This document shows, piece after piece, positions 50,341 to 59,931 of a DNA stretch of 64,000 nt. The DNA is taken from assembly GCF_018343715.1 (NCBI RefSeq), contig NZ_JAGYPL010000002.1:1-64000 (forward strand), given 5' to 3'. Made by a program: the position numbers and the translations under genes. Origin of the DNA: Bacillus sp. FJAT-49711. Its GTDB lineage: Bacteria; Bacillota; Bacilli; Bacillales; Bacillaceae_C. How positions within the stretch are numbered: position 1 is the first letter of the stretch; every line of letters starts with the position of its first letter. The notes under the pieces are model-generated. The model ran no database searches. It saw nothing but the letters and a program-made list of their open reading frames with translations, and was not told where the DNA came from.

Positions 50341-52740
50341 TTGGTATCGATACAGCTGGCAATCATGGTTCCATTTCTGGCTGCCATCTTCATTCCATTT
50401 TTGTATAAAAAATTGCCCCGTATACATATCGGTTGGTTCGTGTTGATTGTACCGACCGCCTTATTTATTGCCCTTGCCCGTTTTATTCCTGCCGTAGCAG
50501 AAGGAAAAACATTTTTACATACTGTTCAATGGATCCCTTCTTATGGCATTCATTTCACAACATATGTAGATGGGCTCAGTATTATTTTTGGACTTTTGAT
50601 CACAGGTATCGGAAGTCTCGTCATCCTTTATTCCATCTATTATTTATCCGCAAAAGAATCTCTACATCATTTTTATACGTACTTGCTTTTATTTATGGGT
50701 GCCATGCTCGGGGTCGTTTTTTCCGACAACTTAATGGTTTTATATGTGTTTTGGGAATTAACGAGCATTTCATCCTTCTTGCTGATTGCATTCTGGTACC
50801 ATCGGAAAAAGTCCCGCTATGGTGCACAAAAGGCTCTGCTCATCACGTTTGGCGGCGGGATGGCAATGCTGACGAGCTTTTTCATGATTTATCTTATAAC
50901 CGATACGATGAGTGTTCGCGAGATTATATCATCCATTGATACGAACCATGAACTATTTATTCCCGCATTAATATTGCTGCTCATTGGCGCTTTTACGAAG
51001 TCAGCGCAATATCCATTTCATATTTGGCTTCCAGACGCGATGGAAGCGCCGACTCCTGTCAGTGCTTATCTCCATTCAGCGACTATGGTAAAAGCAGGTA
51101 TTTACTTAGTGGCTCGTTTTACTCCTGTTTTCGGAAGCAGTGAAGTGTGGTTTTGGCTCGTCAGCAGTATAGGATTAATCACTTTATTTTGGGGATCGTT
51201 TAATGCCGTCCGCCAAATTGATTTAAAAGCGTTGCTCGCTTATTCCACGATCAGCCAATTAGGACTGATTATGAGTTTATTTGGAATTGGGTCCATCGCT
51301 CACCAATTAGGGGTAAGTGAAAATTCTATTATCTATACACAAGCTTCATTTGCAGCTCTTTTCCACCTTGTCAACCACTCGACATTTAAAGGGGCACTTT
51401 TCATGGTCGTAGGAATTGTCGACCATGAAGTCGGGACAAGGGATATACGAAGGTTAGGCGGCTTAATGGCATTTATGCCTGTATCGTTTACGATTGCTTT
51501 GATTGGGAGCTTTTCGATGGCTGGCCTGCCTCCATTTAACGGTTTTTTAAGTAAGGAAATGTTCTTTGAAGCGGTTGTAAATGTGAGCCAGTCTTCTATT
51601 TTTTCTGTACATTCCTTAGGTTTGCTATTTCCAATAGTTGCTTGGATCGCAAGTGTTTTAACATTCGTTTATTGTATGATTATCGTATTTAAAACATTCT
51701 TAGGACCATATCATCCTGAAAAGCTGGAGCATGGAGCTCATGAAGCGAAGATTGGCATGCTCGTATCGCCTATCATCTTAGGCTCCTTAATTGTCGGTAT
51801 TTTTATATTCCCAAATGTACTTGGAGATTATTTACTACGCCCTGGTTTAGCAAGTATTTTTCCTTCCTTTCCATTGGATGAGATGACGAAGCCGATATCT
51901 TTATGGCATGGATTTAATCCAGCATTATTCATGACAATCGGAGTAGTGGTTGTAGGGATAATTATTTTTCAAATTATACGCCGCAGGAAAAGTCTTTATT
52001 TTCCTCCAAGCAAATGGACATTTGATCAATTATATAATTCTACTCTTGAACAAATGGAAGTGCGTGGTTTTAGGATAACAACACTTTATATGACTGGTTC
52101 ACTTCGAGATTATTTAGTTTATATTTTTCTATTTCTAATCGCATCTGTTGGAGGAATCTTCATATTTACGGATGCTTTCACTTTCGACCTATCTAATAAT
52201 GCCCCGATTAGTATATATGAAATATTGATTGTATTCGCGATGCTGACAGCTGGGATTGCAATTATTTTTGCCAAATCTCGGATCACAGCTATTTTGTTAA
52301 ATGGCGTTCTTGGGTATTCGATTGCGCTGCTATTTGTTTTATTCCGGGCACCAGATTTAGCTCTCACTCAGTTAGTCGTCGAAACCGTAACAACTGCCTT
52401 GTTCCTACTCTGTTTTTATTTTTTGCCGAAACAGGAAAAGGAAAATTCACCGCAAAAAACGAAACGTATGAATCTAATAGTTTCTATTCTAGTCGGTATT
52501 ATTTTCGTGTCAGTCGCGCTTTCTGTTCACAGCGGCAAGCTATTTGAGACCATTTCAGCTTATTTTGAAAATGCATATGAACTTGCTGGTGCAAACAATA
52601 TCGTCAATGCGATATTAGGTGATTTCCGCGCATTCGATACGATGCTTGAAGTTATTGTTCTCTTTATTGGTGGAATTGGAGTTTACACATTGATCAAGCT
52701 AAAGGCAAGGAAGGGGGACGAAAATATTGAAAATCAATGA
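50341..52740 (+). CDS. mrpA: Na+/H+ antiporter subunit MrpA
   Basis: MrpA (799 residues) is the largest subunit of the Mrp complex, which exports Na+ for H+ and supports pH balance and salt tolerance. It has about 21 helices related to respiratory complex I subunits NuoL and NuoJ. Conserved stretches are VFWELTSISSFLLIAFW, AFTKSAQYPFHIWLPDAMEA and FRAPDLALTQLVVETV. The start is TTG, 11 bases after AGGGAGG, which can be masked by the leader. It overlaps mrpB by 14 bases. Confidence 0.95.
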   Translation: MVSIQLAIMVPFLAAIFIPFLYKKLPRIHIGWFVLIVPTALFIALARFIPAVAEGKTFLHTVQWIPSYGIHFTTYVDGLSIIFGLLITGIGSLVILYSIYYLSAKESLHHFYTYLLLFMGAMLGVVFSDNLMVLYVFWELTSISSFLLIAFWYHRKKSRYGAQKALLITFGGGMAMLTSFFMIYLITDTMSVREIISSIDTNHELFIPALILLLIGAFTKSAQYPFHIWLPDAMEAPTPVSAYLHSATMVKAGIYLVARFTPVFGSSEVWFWLVSSIGLITLFWGSFNAVRQIDLKALLAYSTISQLGLIMSLFGIGSIAHQLGVSENSIIYTQASFAALFHLVNHSTFKGALFMVVGIVDHEVGTRDIRRLGGLMAFMPVSFTIALIGSFSMAGLPPFNGFLSKEMFFEAVVNVSQSSIFSVHSLGLLFPIVAWIASVLTFVYCMIIVFKTFLGPYHPEKLEHGAHEAKIGMLVSPIILGSLIVGIFIFPNVLGDYLLRPGLASIFPSFPLDEMTKPISLWHGFNPALFMTIGVVVVGIIIFQIIRRRKSLYFPPSKWTFDQLYNSTLEQMEVRGFRITTLYMTGSLRDYLVYIFLFLIASVGGIFIFTDAFTFDLSNNAPISIYEILIVFAMLTAGIAIIFAKSRITAILLNGVLGYSIALLFVLFRAPDLALTQLVVETVTTALFLLCFYFLPKQEKENSPQKTKRMNLIVSILVGIIFVSVALSVHSGKLFETISAYFENAYELAGANNIVNAILGDFRAFDTMLEVIVLFIGGIGVYTLIKLKARKGDENIENQ

Positions 52741-53149
52741 TGTGATTTTACAAACGGTCACTAGAATTGCCGTATTTATCATCTTGACGATGGCCATTTA
52801 CTTATTTATATCAGGCCATAATAGTCCTGGTGGTGGTTTTATCGGCGGTCTAATTCTTGCCTCCGCATTTGTGCTGCTTTGTCTTGCTTTTGATATTGAA
52901 ACGATCGCGAATGGTATCCCATTAGATTTTAAAAAAGTTGCTGCTACAGGTGGATTTATCGTATTAGGAACGGGGTTGACCGCGATCTTTTTTGATGTTC
53001 CTTTTTTAAGTCAGACGCATTCTTACGCCAATCTTCCAATAGTAGGAAAAACAGCATTATCGACTGTCACTTTATTTGAGGCAGGAGTGGCACTAGCAGT
53101 CGTGGGGGTTGTCGTAACGATTATTTCGAGTATTAGCGAGGATGTGTAA
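52727..53149 (+). CDS. mrpB: Na+/H+ antiporter subunit MrpB
   Basis: MrpB (140 residues) has four helices and the family motif FISGHNSPGGGFIGGL. It starts with TTG after AAGGGGGA and overlaps mrpA. It is an integral part of the complex. Confidence 0.94.
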   Translation: MKINDVILQTVTRIAVFIILTMAIYLFISGHNSPGGGFIGGLILASAFVLLCLAFDIETIANGIPLDFKKVAATGGFIVLGTGLTAIFFDVPFLSQTHSYANLPIVGKTALSTVTLFEAGVALAVVGVVVTIISSISEDV

Positions 53150-53154
53150 CGAAT

Positions 53155-53487
53155 ATGGAAACATTAATCATCATTTTGGCGGGAGTATTGGTGACGGTCG
53201 CCACCTATTTAATTCTTTCCAAAGGGGTTTTGCGGGTTATTTTAGGAACAGCTATATTATCTCATGCTGCACATTTATTATTAATGACGATGGGTGGATT
53301 GAAAAAAGGCGGCGTACCTGTTATTGGGGAAGGAAACGGCATATACACGGATGCTCTTCCACAAGCATTGATTTTAACATCTATAGTCATCAGTTTTGCT
53401 GTAACGGCCTTTCTCCTCGTATTGGCTTATCGAACATACCAAGAAAACGAACTTTCGCAGCTGGCAAGAGGGTTGAAAGATGAATAA
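53155..53487 (+). CDS. mrpC: Na+/H+ antiporter subunit MrpC
   Basis: MrpC (110 residues) is a NuoK-like subunit with three helices and DALPQALILTSIVISFA, a conserved family stretch. It starts five bases after mrpB and overlaps mrpD by eight bases. Confidence 0.94.
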   Translation: METLIIILAGVLVTVATYLILSKGVLRVILGTAILSHAAHLLLMTMGGLKKGGVPVIGEGNGIYTDALPQALILTSIVISFAVTAFLLVLAYRTYQENELSQLARGLKDE

Positions 53488-54970
53488 TATCCTTGTACTG
53501 CCGATGGTCATACCGCTGCTCGCGGGTATTATTCTTATTTTTCTAAGGTCGCACGTTCACTTGCAAAGATGGATTAGTTTCGCAGCAATGTCTGTCGTTG
53601 CGGGTTTAAGCATCTATATATTAGAGTTGATTCAAATGAACGGAATCCTCCGTCTTGATTTTGGAAATTGGCAGCCGCCTTTTGGCATTCTCTTTGTCGG
53701 CGATTCTTTTTCAATGCTTTTAGTTTTGACGGCCAGTGTCGTTACCGGGATTTGTTTGCTCTACGCGTTTCAATCGATTGGGGAAGCGCGGGAAAAAATG
53801 TTCTTTTACCCTTTTGTTTTATTTATGGTAGCAGGCGTCAACGGTTCGTTTTTGACAGGTGATCTTTTTAACCTATATGTTTGTTTTGAAGTCATGTTGT
53901 TGGCTTCATACGCGTTAATTACACTTGGAGGAACTAAACCGCAATTTAAGGAATCGATAAAATATGTCGTCATCAATGTCGTTTCTTCTTGGTTATTTTT
54001 AGTTGCTATTGCTTATTTATATGGAGCGGTAGGAACGTTAAATATGGCTCATCTTTCGGCTCGAATTGCTGAGGCCGGACAAACACCTTTATTAACAGTG
54101 ATTAGCATTTTGTTTTTGCTTGTATTCGGTTTAAAGGCGGGTTTATTGCTATACTTTTGGCTTCCTGGTTCATATAGCGTACCACCAACAGCAGTGGCGG
54201 CATTATTTGGTGCATTGTTGACGAAGGTAGGCATTTATGCGATCTTCCGCATGTTCACTCTACTTTTCTATCATGAGCCACAAATCACTCATACATTGAT
54301 AGGGGTCATGGCAGGGATCACAATGATAGGTGGAAGCCTAGGGGCAGTCGCCTATAAAGACATCCGCCAGATTGTTTCCTATAATGTGGTCATCGCAGTA
54401 GGCTTCATATTGGTGGGACTTGCCGTGGCGACACCAATTGCTGTGGAAGGATCGATCTATTATTTAATTCACGACATGATTGTTAAAGCGGTCTTGTTTT
54501 TACTAGCAGGAACAATGGTGGCTCTTACGGGAACCGCGAAGATTGATAGAATGAGCGGGCTTATTCGAAATTATCCTCTACTAGGGTGGCTATTCTTTAT
54601 TGTGATGTTGGCACTTGCTGGCATTCCGCCACTAAGCGGCTTTATCGGGAAAGTTTTAGTTGGACAAGGGGCTGCTGGGGGAGGAAATTATGTTCTGCTT
54701 GCACTTGCATTACTATCGAGTATATTCGTTCTATATTCATTGCTGAAAATATTCAAGAACTGTTTTTGGGGAGAAACCATTATTAGTGAAGATGAGCAAA
54801 TACCAGTGAAAAAAAGTTTGCTCATCCCTTGTGTAATCCTTACAGCTATTTCAATCGGATTGGGGCTAGGCGCTGAAGTATTGGCTGCTTATGTGAAGGA
54901 TGCTGCAAATACGTTGATGAATCCTAATGTATACGTGGAGGCTATATTAGGAAAAGGGATCGGTCAGTAA
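53480..54970 (+). CDS. mrpD: Na+/H+ antiporter subunit MrpD
   Basis: MrpD (496 residues) is a NuoM/N-like proton-channel subunit with about 14 helices. Conserved parts are FNLYVCFEVMLLASYAL, the Lys in FGLKAGLLLYFWLPGSY, and LALAGIPPLSGFIGK. It follows mrpC with an eight-base overlap, but is then separated from mrpE by 140 bases. Confidence 0.95.
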   Translation: MNNILVLPMVIPLLAGIILIFLRSHVHLQRWISFAAMSVVAGLSIYILELIQMNGILRLDFGNWQPPFGILFVGDSFSMLLVLTASVVTGICLLYAFQSIGEAREKMFFYPFVLFMVAGVNGSFLTGDLFNLYVCFEVMLLASYALITLGGTKPQFKESIKYVVINVVSSWLFLVAIAYLYGAVGTLNMAHLSARIAEAGQTPLLTVISILFLLVFGLKAGLLLYFWLPGSYSVPPTAVAALFGALLTKVGIYAIFRMFTLLFYHEPQITHTLIGVMAGITMIGGSLGAVAYKDIRQIVSYNVVIAVGFILVGLAVATPIAVEGSIYYLIHDMIVKAVLFLLAGTMVALTGTAKIDRMSGLIRNYPLLGWLFFIVMLALAGIPPLSGFIGKVLVGQGAAGGGNYVLLALALLSSIFVLYSLLKIFKNCFWGETIISEDEQIPVKKSLLIPCVILTAISIGLGLGAEVLAAYVKDAANTLMNPNVYVEAILGKGIGQ

Positions 54971-55110
54971 CCGCGGTAGGACAGCCTGTAAACGGGGTGT
55001 GACGGCCAATCACTCCGGTGCGACCGCTAGTAATCCCGATTGATAACCTGTAAAACTGGAACGATCGACAGGAAAGCCGAGATTAAGGCTAGAAATAGAG
55101 GTGATGGTTA
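54971..55110 (+). other. structured mrpD-mrpE spacer
   Basis: This 140-base gap interrupts an operon whose other junctions overlap or are only a few bases apart. It is more GC-rich than its surroundings. It can fold into GGTGTGA/TCACTCC (one mismatch) and a nested hairpin, TAATC...CCTGT / ACAGG...GATTA (about 55032-55086). No terminator T-run or promoter is clear. A ribosome site (AGAGGTGA) for mrpE lies at its end. Confidence 0.6.
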
Positions 55111-55593
55111 ATGCCAGCTCAGTTTCTGTTGAATTTATTTATAGCTTTTCTATGGATGGTATTGAATGACGAAGATGTAATGAGATTTCCTACTTTTTTT
55201 GAAGGGTTTCTCGTCGGAATTTTTATTATTTTTCTCATGCAGCGATTTTTTGGAAAGCAATTTTACTTACATCGTTTTTATTATGTGCTAAAACTAATTC
55301 TCATTTTTATACAAGAGCTGTTTAAGTCTGCCTATGTCGTGTTGAAGCATATTTTAAGCAAAGAAATTGATATTAAGCCTGGTATTTTCACGTATGAAAC
55401 TTCCTTGAAAAGCGACTGGGAAGTGACGACGCTTGCGATGCTTCTGACATTAACACCTGGGTCAGTCGTTATGGAAGTTTCACCTGAAGGCAATATATTT
55501 TATGTTCATGCACTCGATATTGAACGGTATAAAGGCGACCTGATTCGATCCTTAGGAAGGTTTGAAAAAGCGATAATGGAGGTGACTCGATAA
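55111..55593 (+). CDS. mrpE: Na+/H+ antiporter subunit MrpE
   Basis: MrpE (160 residues) has two or three N-terminal helices and a cytoplasmic domain with the family segment LAMLLTLTPGSVVMEVS. AGAGGTGA precedes the ATG. It overlaps mrpF by one base (TAATG). Confidence 0.93.
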   Translation: MPAQFLLNLFIAFLWMVLNDEDVMRFPTFFEGFLVGIFIIFLMQRFFGKQFYLHRFYYVLKLILIFIQELFKSAYVVLKHILSKEIDIKPGIFTYETSLKSDWEVTTLAMLLTLTPGSVVMEVSPEGNIFYVHALDIERYKGDLIRSLGRFEKAIMEVTR

Positions 55594-55877
55594 TGATTGA
55601 AGTGATGTTGAAGATTTCCCTTACTATGTTTGCTTTAGCCATCGTCATATCGCTATATCGTATTATTCGTGGTCCATCTATCCCGGATCGTGTCATTGCG
55701 ATGGATATGATCGGAGTCAATCTCATATCTGCTATTGCCGCTATCTCCATTTTGCTGAACACAAAAGCCTACTTAGAAGTCATCCTTATTTTAGGGATAT
55801 TAGCATTTATCAGTACGATTGCACTCTCAAAATTCATAGAGAGGGGAGTTATCATTGAGCGTAAACGAGATCGGTGA
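55593..55877 (+). CDS. mrpF: Na+/H+ antiporter subunit MrpF
   Basis: MrpF (94 residues) has three helices and the motif LYRIIRGPSIPDRVIAMDMIG typical of this subunit. It overlaps mrpE and mrpG. Confidence 0.93.
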   Translation: MIEVMLKISLTMFALAIVISLYRIIRGPSIPDRVIAMDMIGVNLISAIAAISILLNTKAYLEVILILGILAFISTIALSKFIERGVIIERKRDR

Positions 55878-56211
55878 ATTTATCGGGGCATTCCTCATCT
55901 TAGTTGGAAGCATCTTTAGTGTCATCAGTGCCATTGGCATTATTCGCTTTCCAGACGTGTACACGCGGGCACATGCCGCGACGAAAAGCTCAACGCTTGC
56001 CGTATTATTGGCCCTTTCAGGAGCATTTATTTATATTTGGTTTAGCGACGCCTTCATAAGCGTACGTGTAATCTCAGGAATCCTCTTTGTCTTTATTACG
56101 GCTCCGGTTTCTGGACATCTTATTATTAGAGCGGCTTATCGTTCGAAGGTGAAGTTAGCGGATTCGACGATTGAGGATGAGTTAAAGCCGGTGTTGGAAA
56201 AAGAAAATTAG
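55855..56211 (+). CDS. mrpG: Na+/H+ antiporter subunit MrpG
   Basis: MrpG (118 residues) has three helices and the motif IGIIRFPDVYTRAHAATKSS. It starts with TTG after GAGGGGAG and overlaps mrpF by 23 bases. It is the last gene of the operon. Confidence 0.93.
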   Translation: MSVNEIGEFIGAFLILVGSIFSVISAIGIIRFPDVYTRAHAATKSSTLAVLLALSGAFIYIWFSDAFISVRVISGILFVFITAPVSGHLIIRAAYRSKVKLADSTIEDELKPVLEKEN

Positions 56212-56228
56212 TAAAGATTTTTATAATT

Positions 56229-56275
56229 AAGGGCTGCCGTTAATATGAGGAAGCCCTTTTGTGGTCTTTTCAAGG
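56229..56275 (+). terminator. mrp operon terminator
   Basis: AAGGGCT (56229-56235) pairs with AGCCCTT (56252-56258), followed by a T-rich tail. The convergent lysR gene ends just beyond. Confidence 0.8.
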
Positions 56276-56281
56276 TTATTT

Positions 56282-57172
56282 TTATGAAAACTTTTCCTGA
56301 ATTTCAGTTAAAAACATCTCGGCTGCAGCAGAAAAAACTTGGTGTTTTTTCCAAACAATATTTAAGCTAGATTCAAGTCTTGGCGAAAGCGGCTTAAAAC
56401 AAAGATTACTATCACTAGACGTATTCACTATTTTATCGAGGGTTATGGCATAACCAATGCCCTCTTCAACCATAATGGCCGCATTATAGGCAAGATTGTA
56501 TGTTGTTACAACGTTTAATTTATCGAAATCTTCACCAAACCAATCTGCAAATTCATTTTTAGAAAATGTCTGTTTCATAGCTTGACGTGAACAGATAAGC
56601 GGAACTTTTAATAAATCCGCTGCTTCAATAGTATCCTTCAAAGCAAGGGGACTGTCCTTCCGCATGACAACGCCCCAAACATCTTTGGCAGGGATATTGA
56701 TATAATTGTATTTGGATAAATCAGCTGGTTGAATTAATATAACAAAATCAAGAAATCCTTTGTCGAGCCGTTCAGTCACATCTTCCTCATTTCCACTGTA
56801 AAGGTGATACTTTATATTTGGATACCTTAATTGCAAATCCTTTACTACCCTTGCAATCTTTTTCATGGCATCTGTTTCCCCGCCGCCTATGTAAATATCA
56901 CCACTTATTGTATCTTCCATGGAACCAAATTCTGCTTCTAATTTATCGACCATATCAATGATTTCTTCTGCTCTCTTTCGCAGAAGCATTCCTTCATCTG
57001 TAAGAATGATACTGTGGCTACTACGAATAAAAAGTTTCTTTCCTAACTCTTGTTCAAGGTCTTTTACCTGTCTTGATAAGGTTGGCTGTGTAACATGCAA
57101 AAAATCAGCGGCCTTCGTAATGCTCCCTTCTCTTGCAACTGTAAGAAAATACCGCAATACTCTAAATTCCAC
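56282..57172 (-). CDS. LysR family transcriptional regulator
   Basis: The 296-residue protein has the LysR winged helix-turn-helix at the N-terminus (FLTVAREGSITKAADFLHVTQPTLSRQVKDLEQ region) and a periplasmic-binding-like effector domain. It starts with GTG after AGGGAGG. It is divergent from an SDR gene, and LysR proteins usually control their divergent neighbour; the inducer is unknown. Confidence 0.93.
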   Translation of the reverse strand: MEFRVLRYFLTVAREGSITKAADFLHVTQPTLSRQVKDLEQELGKKLFIRSSHSIILTDEGMLLRKRAEEIIDMVDKLEAEFGSMEDTISGDIYIGGGETDAMKKIARVVKDLQLRYPNIKYHLYSGNEEDVTERLDKGFLDFVILIQPADLSKYNYINIPAKDVWGVVMRKDSPLALKDTIEAADLLKVPLICSRQAMKQTFSKNEFADWFGEDFDKLNVVTTYNLAYNAAIMVEEGIGYAITLDKIVNTSSDSNLCFKPLSPRLESSLNIVWKKHQVFSAAAEMFLTEIQEKFS

Positions 57173-57210
57173 TTTTAATTCCTCCCTTTATTTTAGTATA
57201 TAAATTATAG

Positions 57211-57229
57211 ATATGCTTATCAAGCATAT
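57211..57229. promoter_or_regulatory. probable LysR operator
   Basis: ATATGCTT ATC AAGCATAT is a perfect eight-base-arm palindrome in the lysR-SDR intergenic region, 39 bases from the lysR start. It fits the dyad sites bound by LysR regulators. Confidence 0.7.
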
Positions 57230-57324
57230 CTAGATATAAGATATAAGTATTAGCTATATGCAAACAGTATAGCTAGAATGAATAGTAAAGGGTGAAACAA
57301 CGGTAGGAAAGAGGGTTATTGAGT

Positions 57325-58062
57325 ATGTCTGCCATACAAGATAAAGTTGTAGTGATTATGGGCGCCTCAAGTGGAATTGGTGAAGCAACTACGAAAAAAC
57401 TTGCTCAAGAAGGAGCAACATTAGTTATTGCAGCTCGTCGAGAAAAACGTTTGCAAGCGCTTGTCAAGTCATTGCCGAATGCCACCATTTCATATGCTGT
57501 TGCGGATGTTACGAATAAAGATGATGTTCAAGCGGTTGTTGATTTAGCAGTTGAAAAATATGGCCGTGTAGATGTGCTTTTTAATAACGCCGGAATCATG
57601 CCGCAAGCTACGCTTTCAGAGGCTGGCCCAGATGACTGGCAACAAGTGGTGGATATTAATATTATGGGAGTTTTAAATGGAATAGCTGCAGTGCTGCCTG
57701 TCATGAAAAAGCAGCAATCTGGCCAGATTGTCACAACTGCCTCCGAAGCGGGACATGTAGTTTTTCCGGGAGGAGCTGTTTATTGTGGAACGAAGTTTGC
57801 GGTTCGTGCAATCATGGAAGGGTTGCGCCAAGAGGAACGCGAAAACAATATTCGCAGCACGCTTATTTCTCCAGGAACGGTAGACACCGAACTGCATCTA
57901 ACGATTAATGACTTAGAGAGGCGTGAATGGATAGAGAAGCTACAACGTGCCATTGGTTTAAAATCAAGTGATATAGCGGATGCAGTTGCCTATGCTATTA
58001 GTACGCCTGATACTGTTACGGTAAGTGAAATCGTCATTCTTCCAACAGGAAAAGAATTTTAA
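57325..58062 (+). CDS. short-chain dehydrogenase/reductase
   Basis: The 245-residue SDR has the cofactor motif GASSGIG (13-19), NNAG (87-90) and the catalytic Ser140, Tyr153 and Lys157. Arg residues after strand 2 (AARREKR) suggest NADP(H). The ATG at 57325 is nine bases after GAGGG. It is divergent from lysR and probably controlled by it. The substrate is unknown. Confidence 0.92.
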   Translation: MSAIQDKVVVIMGASSGIGEATTKKLAQEGATLVIAARREKRLQALVKSLPNATISYAVADVTNKDDVQAVVDLAVEKYGRVDVLFNNAGIMPQATLSEAGPDDWQQVVDINIMGVLNGIAAVLPVMKKQQSGQIVTTASEAGHVVFPGGAVYCGTKFAVRAIMEGLRQEERENNIRSTLISPGTVDTELHLTINDLERREWIEKLQRAIGLKSSDIADAVAYAISTPDTVTVSEIVILPTGKEF

Positions 58063-58147
58063 TAGATATTGCTAACATAGAAACTTTTTCATTAAATAAT
58101 GTAGATTCTAGATAGTGGATATTACTATTTTTTAAGGAGAATAAAGA

Positions 58148-58837
58148 GTGAAGCTACTGAAAAGAATCTTTCTACTATCAATATTAATGATCATTATCGG
58201 GATAGGTGCATCCTTAACCTTAAAAGCTGCCATTGGAGTCATGGGTTTTGATGCATTAACACAATCTATTTCTTTTTTATCCGGAATTAAAGTAGGAACT
58301 GTCGGAATGATTTTAAATTGTTCGTTTGTGTTAGGCCAATGGATTCTTCTTAGAAAGGATTTTAATTTCAGACATCTGTTGCAAGTTCCTATGAGCATAC
58401 TAATTGGTATTGTTATAAATTTCATTTTTTATGACGTTTTAGGATCTTTCATCTTTGATCATTATATAGTGAAACTGATATTGTTACTCGTTGCCTTGAT
58501 CATATTGGCTTTTGCAATAGGGGCCGTAATGGCATTAGATGTTGTAACTTTTGCATTAGAAGGTTTTTGTATGGCTTTAGCTAAAAAAACAAAATGGAAT
58601 TTTGTTTTAGTAAGACAAGGGATTGATATTGTATGTATCCTTCTTGTCATTCTCCTTACCTTTGGCTTTTCATTACAACTAACCATAAGAGAAGGAACCA
58701 TTATTGGAATGCTAACTCTAGCCCCATTGATGGGTTACTTTATGAAAAGAATTCAACCAGTCTTCAGGAAGTTAGGTCTTACAAATGAAGAAGTAGAAAA
58801 AATAGATGCAAATAAGAATTCAGTAAAAGCGGTGTAA
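58148..58837 (+). CDS. YczE/YitT-like membrane protein
   Basis: The 229-residue protein has five to six helices and resembles the YczE family of Bacillus membrane proteins: GIGASLTLKAAIGVMGFDAL and GTVGMILNCSFVLGQWIL. Its function is unknown. It starts with GTG after AAGGAGA. It lies between two SDR genes and may be co-expressed with either. Confidence 0.75.
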   Translation: MKLLKRIFLLSILMIIIGIGASLTLKAAIGVMGFDALTQSISFLSGIKVGTVGMILNCSFVLGQWILLRKDFNFRHLLQVPMSILIGIVINFIFYDVLGSFIFDHYIVKLILLLVALIILAFAIGAVMALDVVTFALEGFCMALAKKTKWNFVLVRQGIDIVCILLVILLTFGFSLQLTIREGTIIGMLTLAPLMGYFMKRIQPVFRKLGLTNEEVEKIDANKNSVKAV

Positions 58838-58898
58838 GATGGAAAAATGACAAGTTAAAGAAAAATAACTTTGAAGGTGAATTCGGGAGGGGAAAAAT

Positions 58899-59744
58899 AT
58901 GAACGATAAAAAGAAAGTTTGGTTTATCACAGGTGCTGGACGTGGAATGGGCGTTGATTTCGTAAAATCTGCGCTTTCAGCAGGTAACCAAGTCATCGCC
59001 ACTGGGCGTAATACGGAAAGGATAGCCGAAGTTCTTGGCAACGATGAAAATCTCCTGATCCAAAAATTAGATGTGACTAGCAATACCGATGCAGTAGCTG
59101 CCGTAGATGAAGCAGTTGCCCGGTTTGGCCGCATTGATATATTGATTAATAACGCAGGCTCTTTCTATGGAGGCTACTTTGAAGAATTTACACCTGAGCA
59201 AGTTGAGGAGCAACTCGCTACGAACCTTATCGGCCCGATGAATGTCACACGTGCGGTCCTGCCAATAATGAGAAAGCAGCGTTCTGGCCATATTCTTGCC
59301 GTCTCGTCGGGTGCGGGTCTCCAAGGGTTTGAGTTCAATACCGCCTACGCCGCTTCAAAGTTCGGTCTTGAGGGCTGGATGGAATCTCTGCAGCCTGAAG
59401 TTGAGCCTTTTGGCATCCATACCACCATCGTTAATCCAGGATTTTTCCGTACAGAACTGCTCACGAATGAATCGACGACCTTTGCCGAGCCGTCTATTGA
59501 GGAATACAAAGAGCGTAGAATAGAGTTTCAAGATTTTTTTATTCATCATAATGGCAAGCAAGCGGGAGACCCTAAAAGGCTATCTCAGGCACTCATTAAG
59601 ATTACAAGTGAGGAACATCCGCCGAGCCGTTTCATTGCGGGTGCTGATGCCGTCGACCTTGCTGAGCAGAAAATTTCTGAACTTCGGAAGCAAATCGATG
59701 CTTACCGCGAGCTTTCGGTGTCTATGGCGTACGATGAAGCATAG
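58899..59744 (+). CDS. short-chain dehydrogenase/reductase
   Basis: The 281-residue SDR has TGAGRGMG (11-18), NNAG (84-87), and catalytic Ser136/137, Tyr150 and Lys154. The extended C-terminus places it with NADP-dependent classical SDRs of about 280 residues. The gene looks more GC-rich and uses GCC/CGC/GGC codons more than its neighbours, suggesting recent acquisition. GGGAGGGG precedes the ATG. It is not a close duplicate of the other SDR. Confidence 0.9.
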   Translation: MNDKKKVWFITGAGRGMGVDFVKSALSAGNQVIATGRNTERIAEVLGNDENLLIQKLDVTSNTDAVAAVDEAVARFGRIDILINNAGSFYGGYFEEFTPEQVEEQLATNLIGPMNVTRAVLPIMRKQRSGHILAVSSGAGLQGFEFNTAYAASKFGLEGWMESLQPEVEPFGIHTTIVNPGFFRTELLTNESTTFAEPSIEEYKERRIEFQDFFIHHNGKQAGDPKRLSQALIKITSEEHPPSRFIAGADAVDLAEQKISELRKQIDAYRELSVSMAYDEA

Positions 59745-59931
59745 ATACGTTTGCTAGCGTCTAGGGCTGCATTAGAAAAAACCTTGTAGCAAATCGATAT
59801 TGTCGCTGCCCCAAACATAATTGTTTGCAGGGCAGTTATTTTTTACAAAAAAAGTTAAAATTAATATACGAGACGCACGCCTATTCAGATTGATGCTCAT
59901 ACCACATAATACGTTAGAGTGCAGTTATTCA

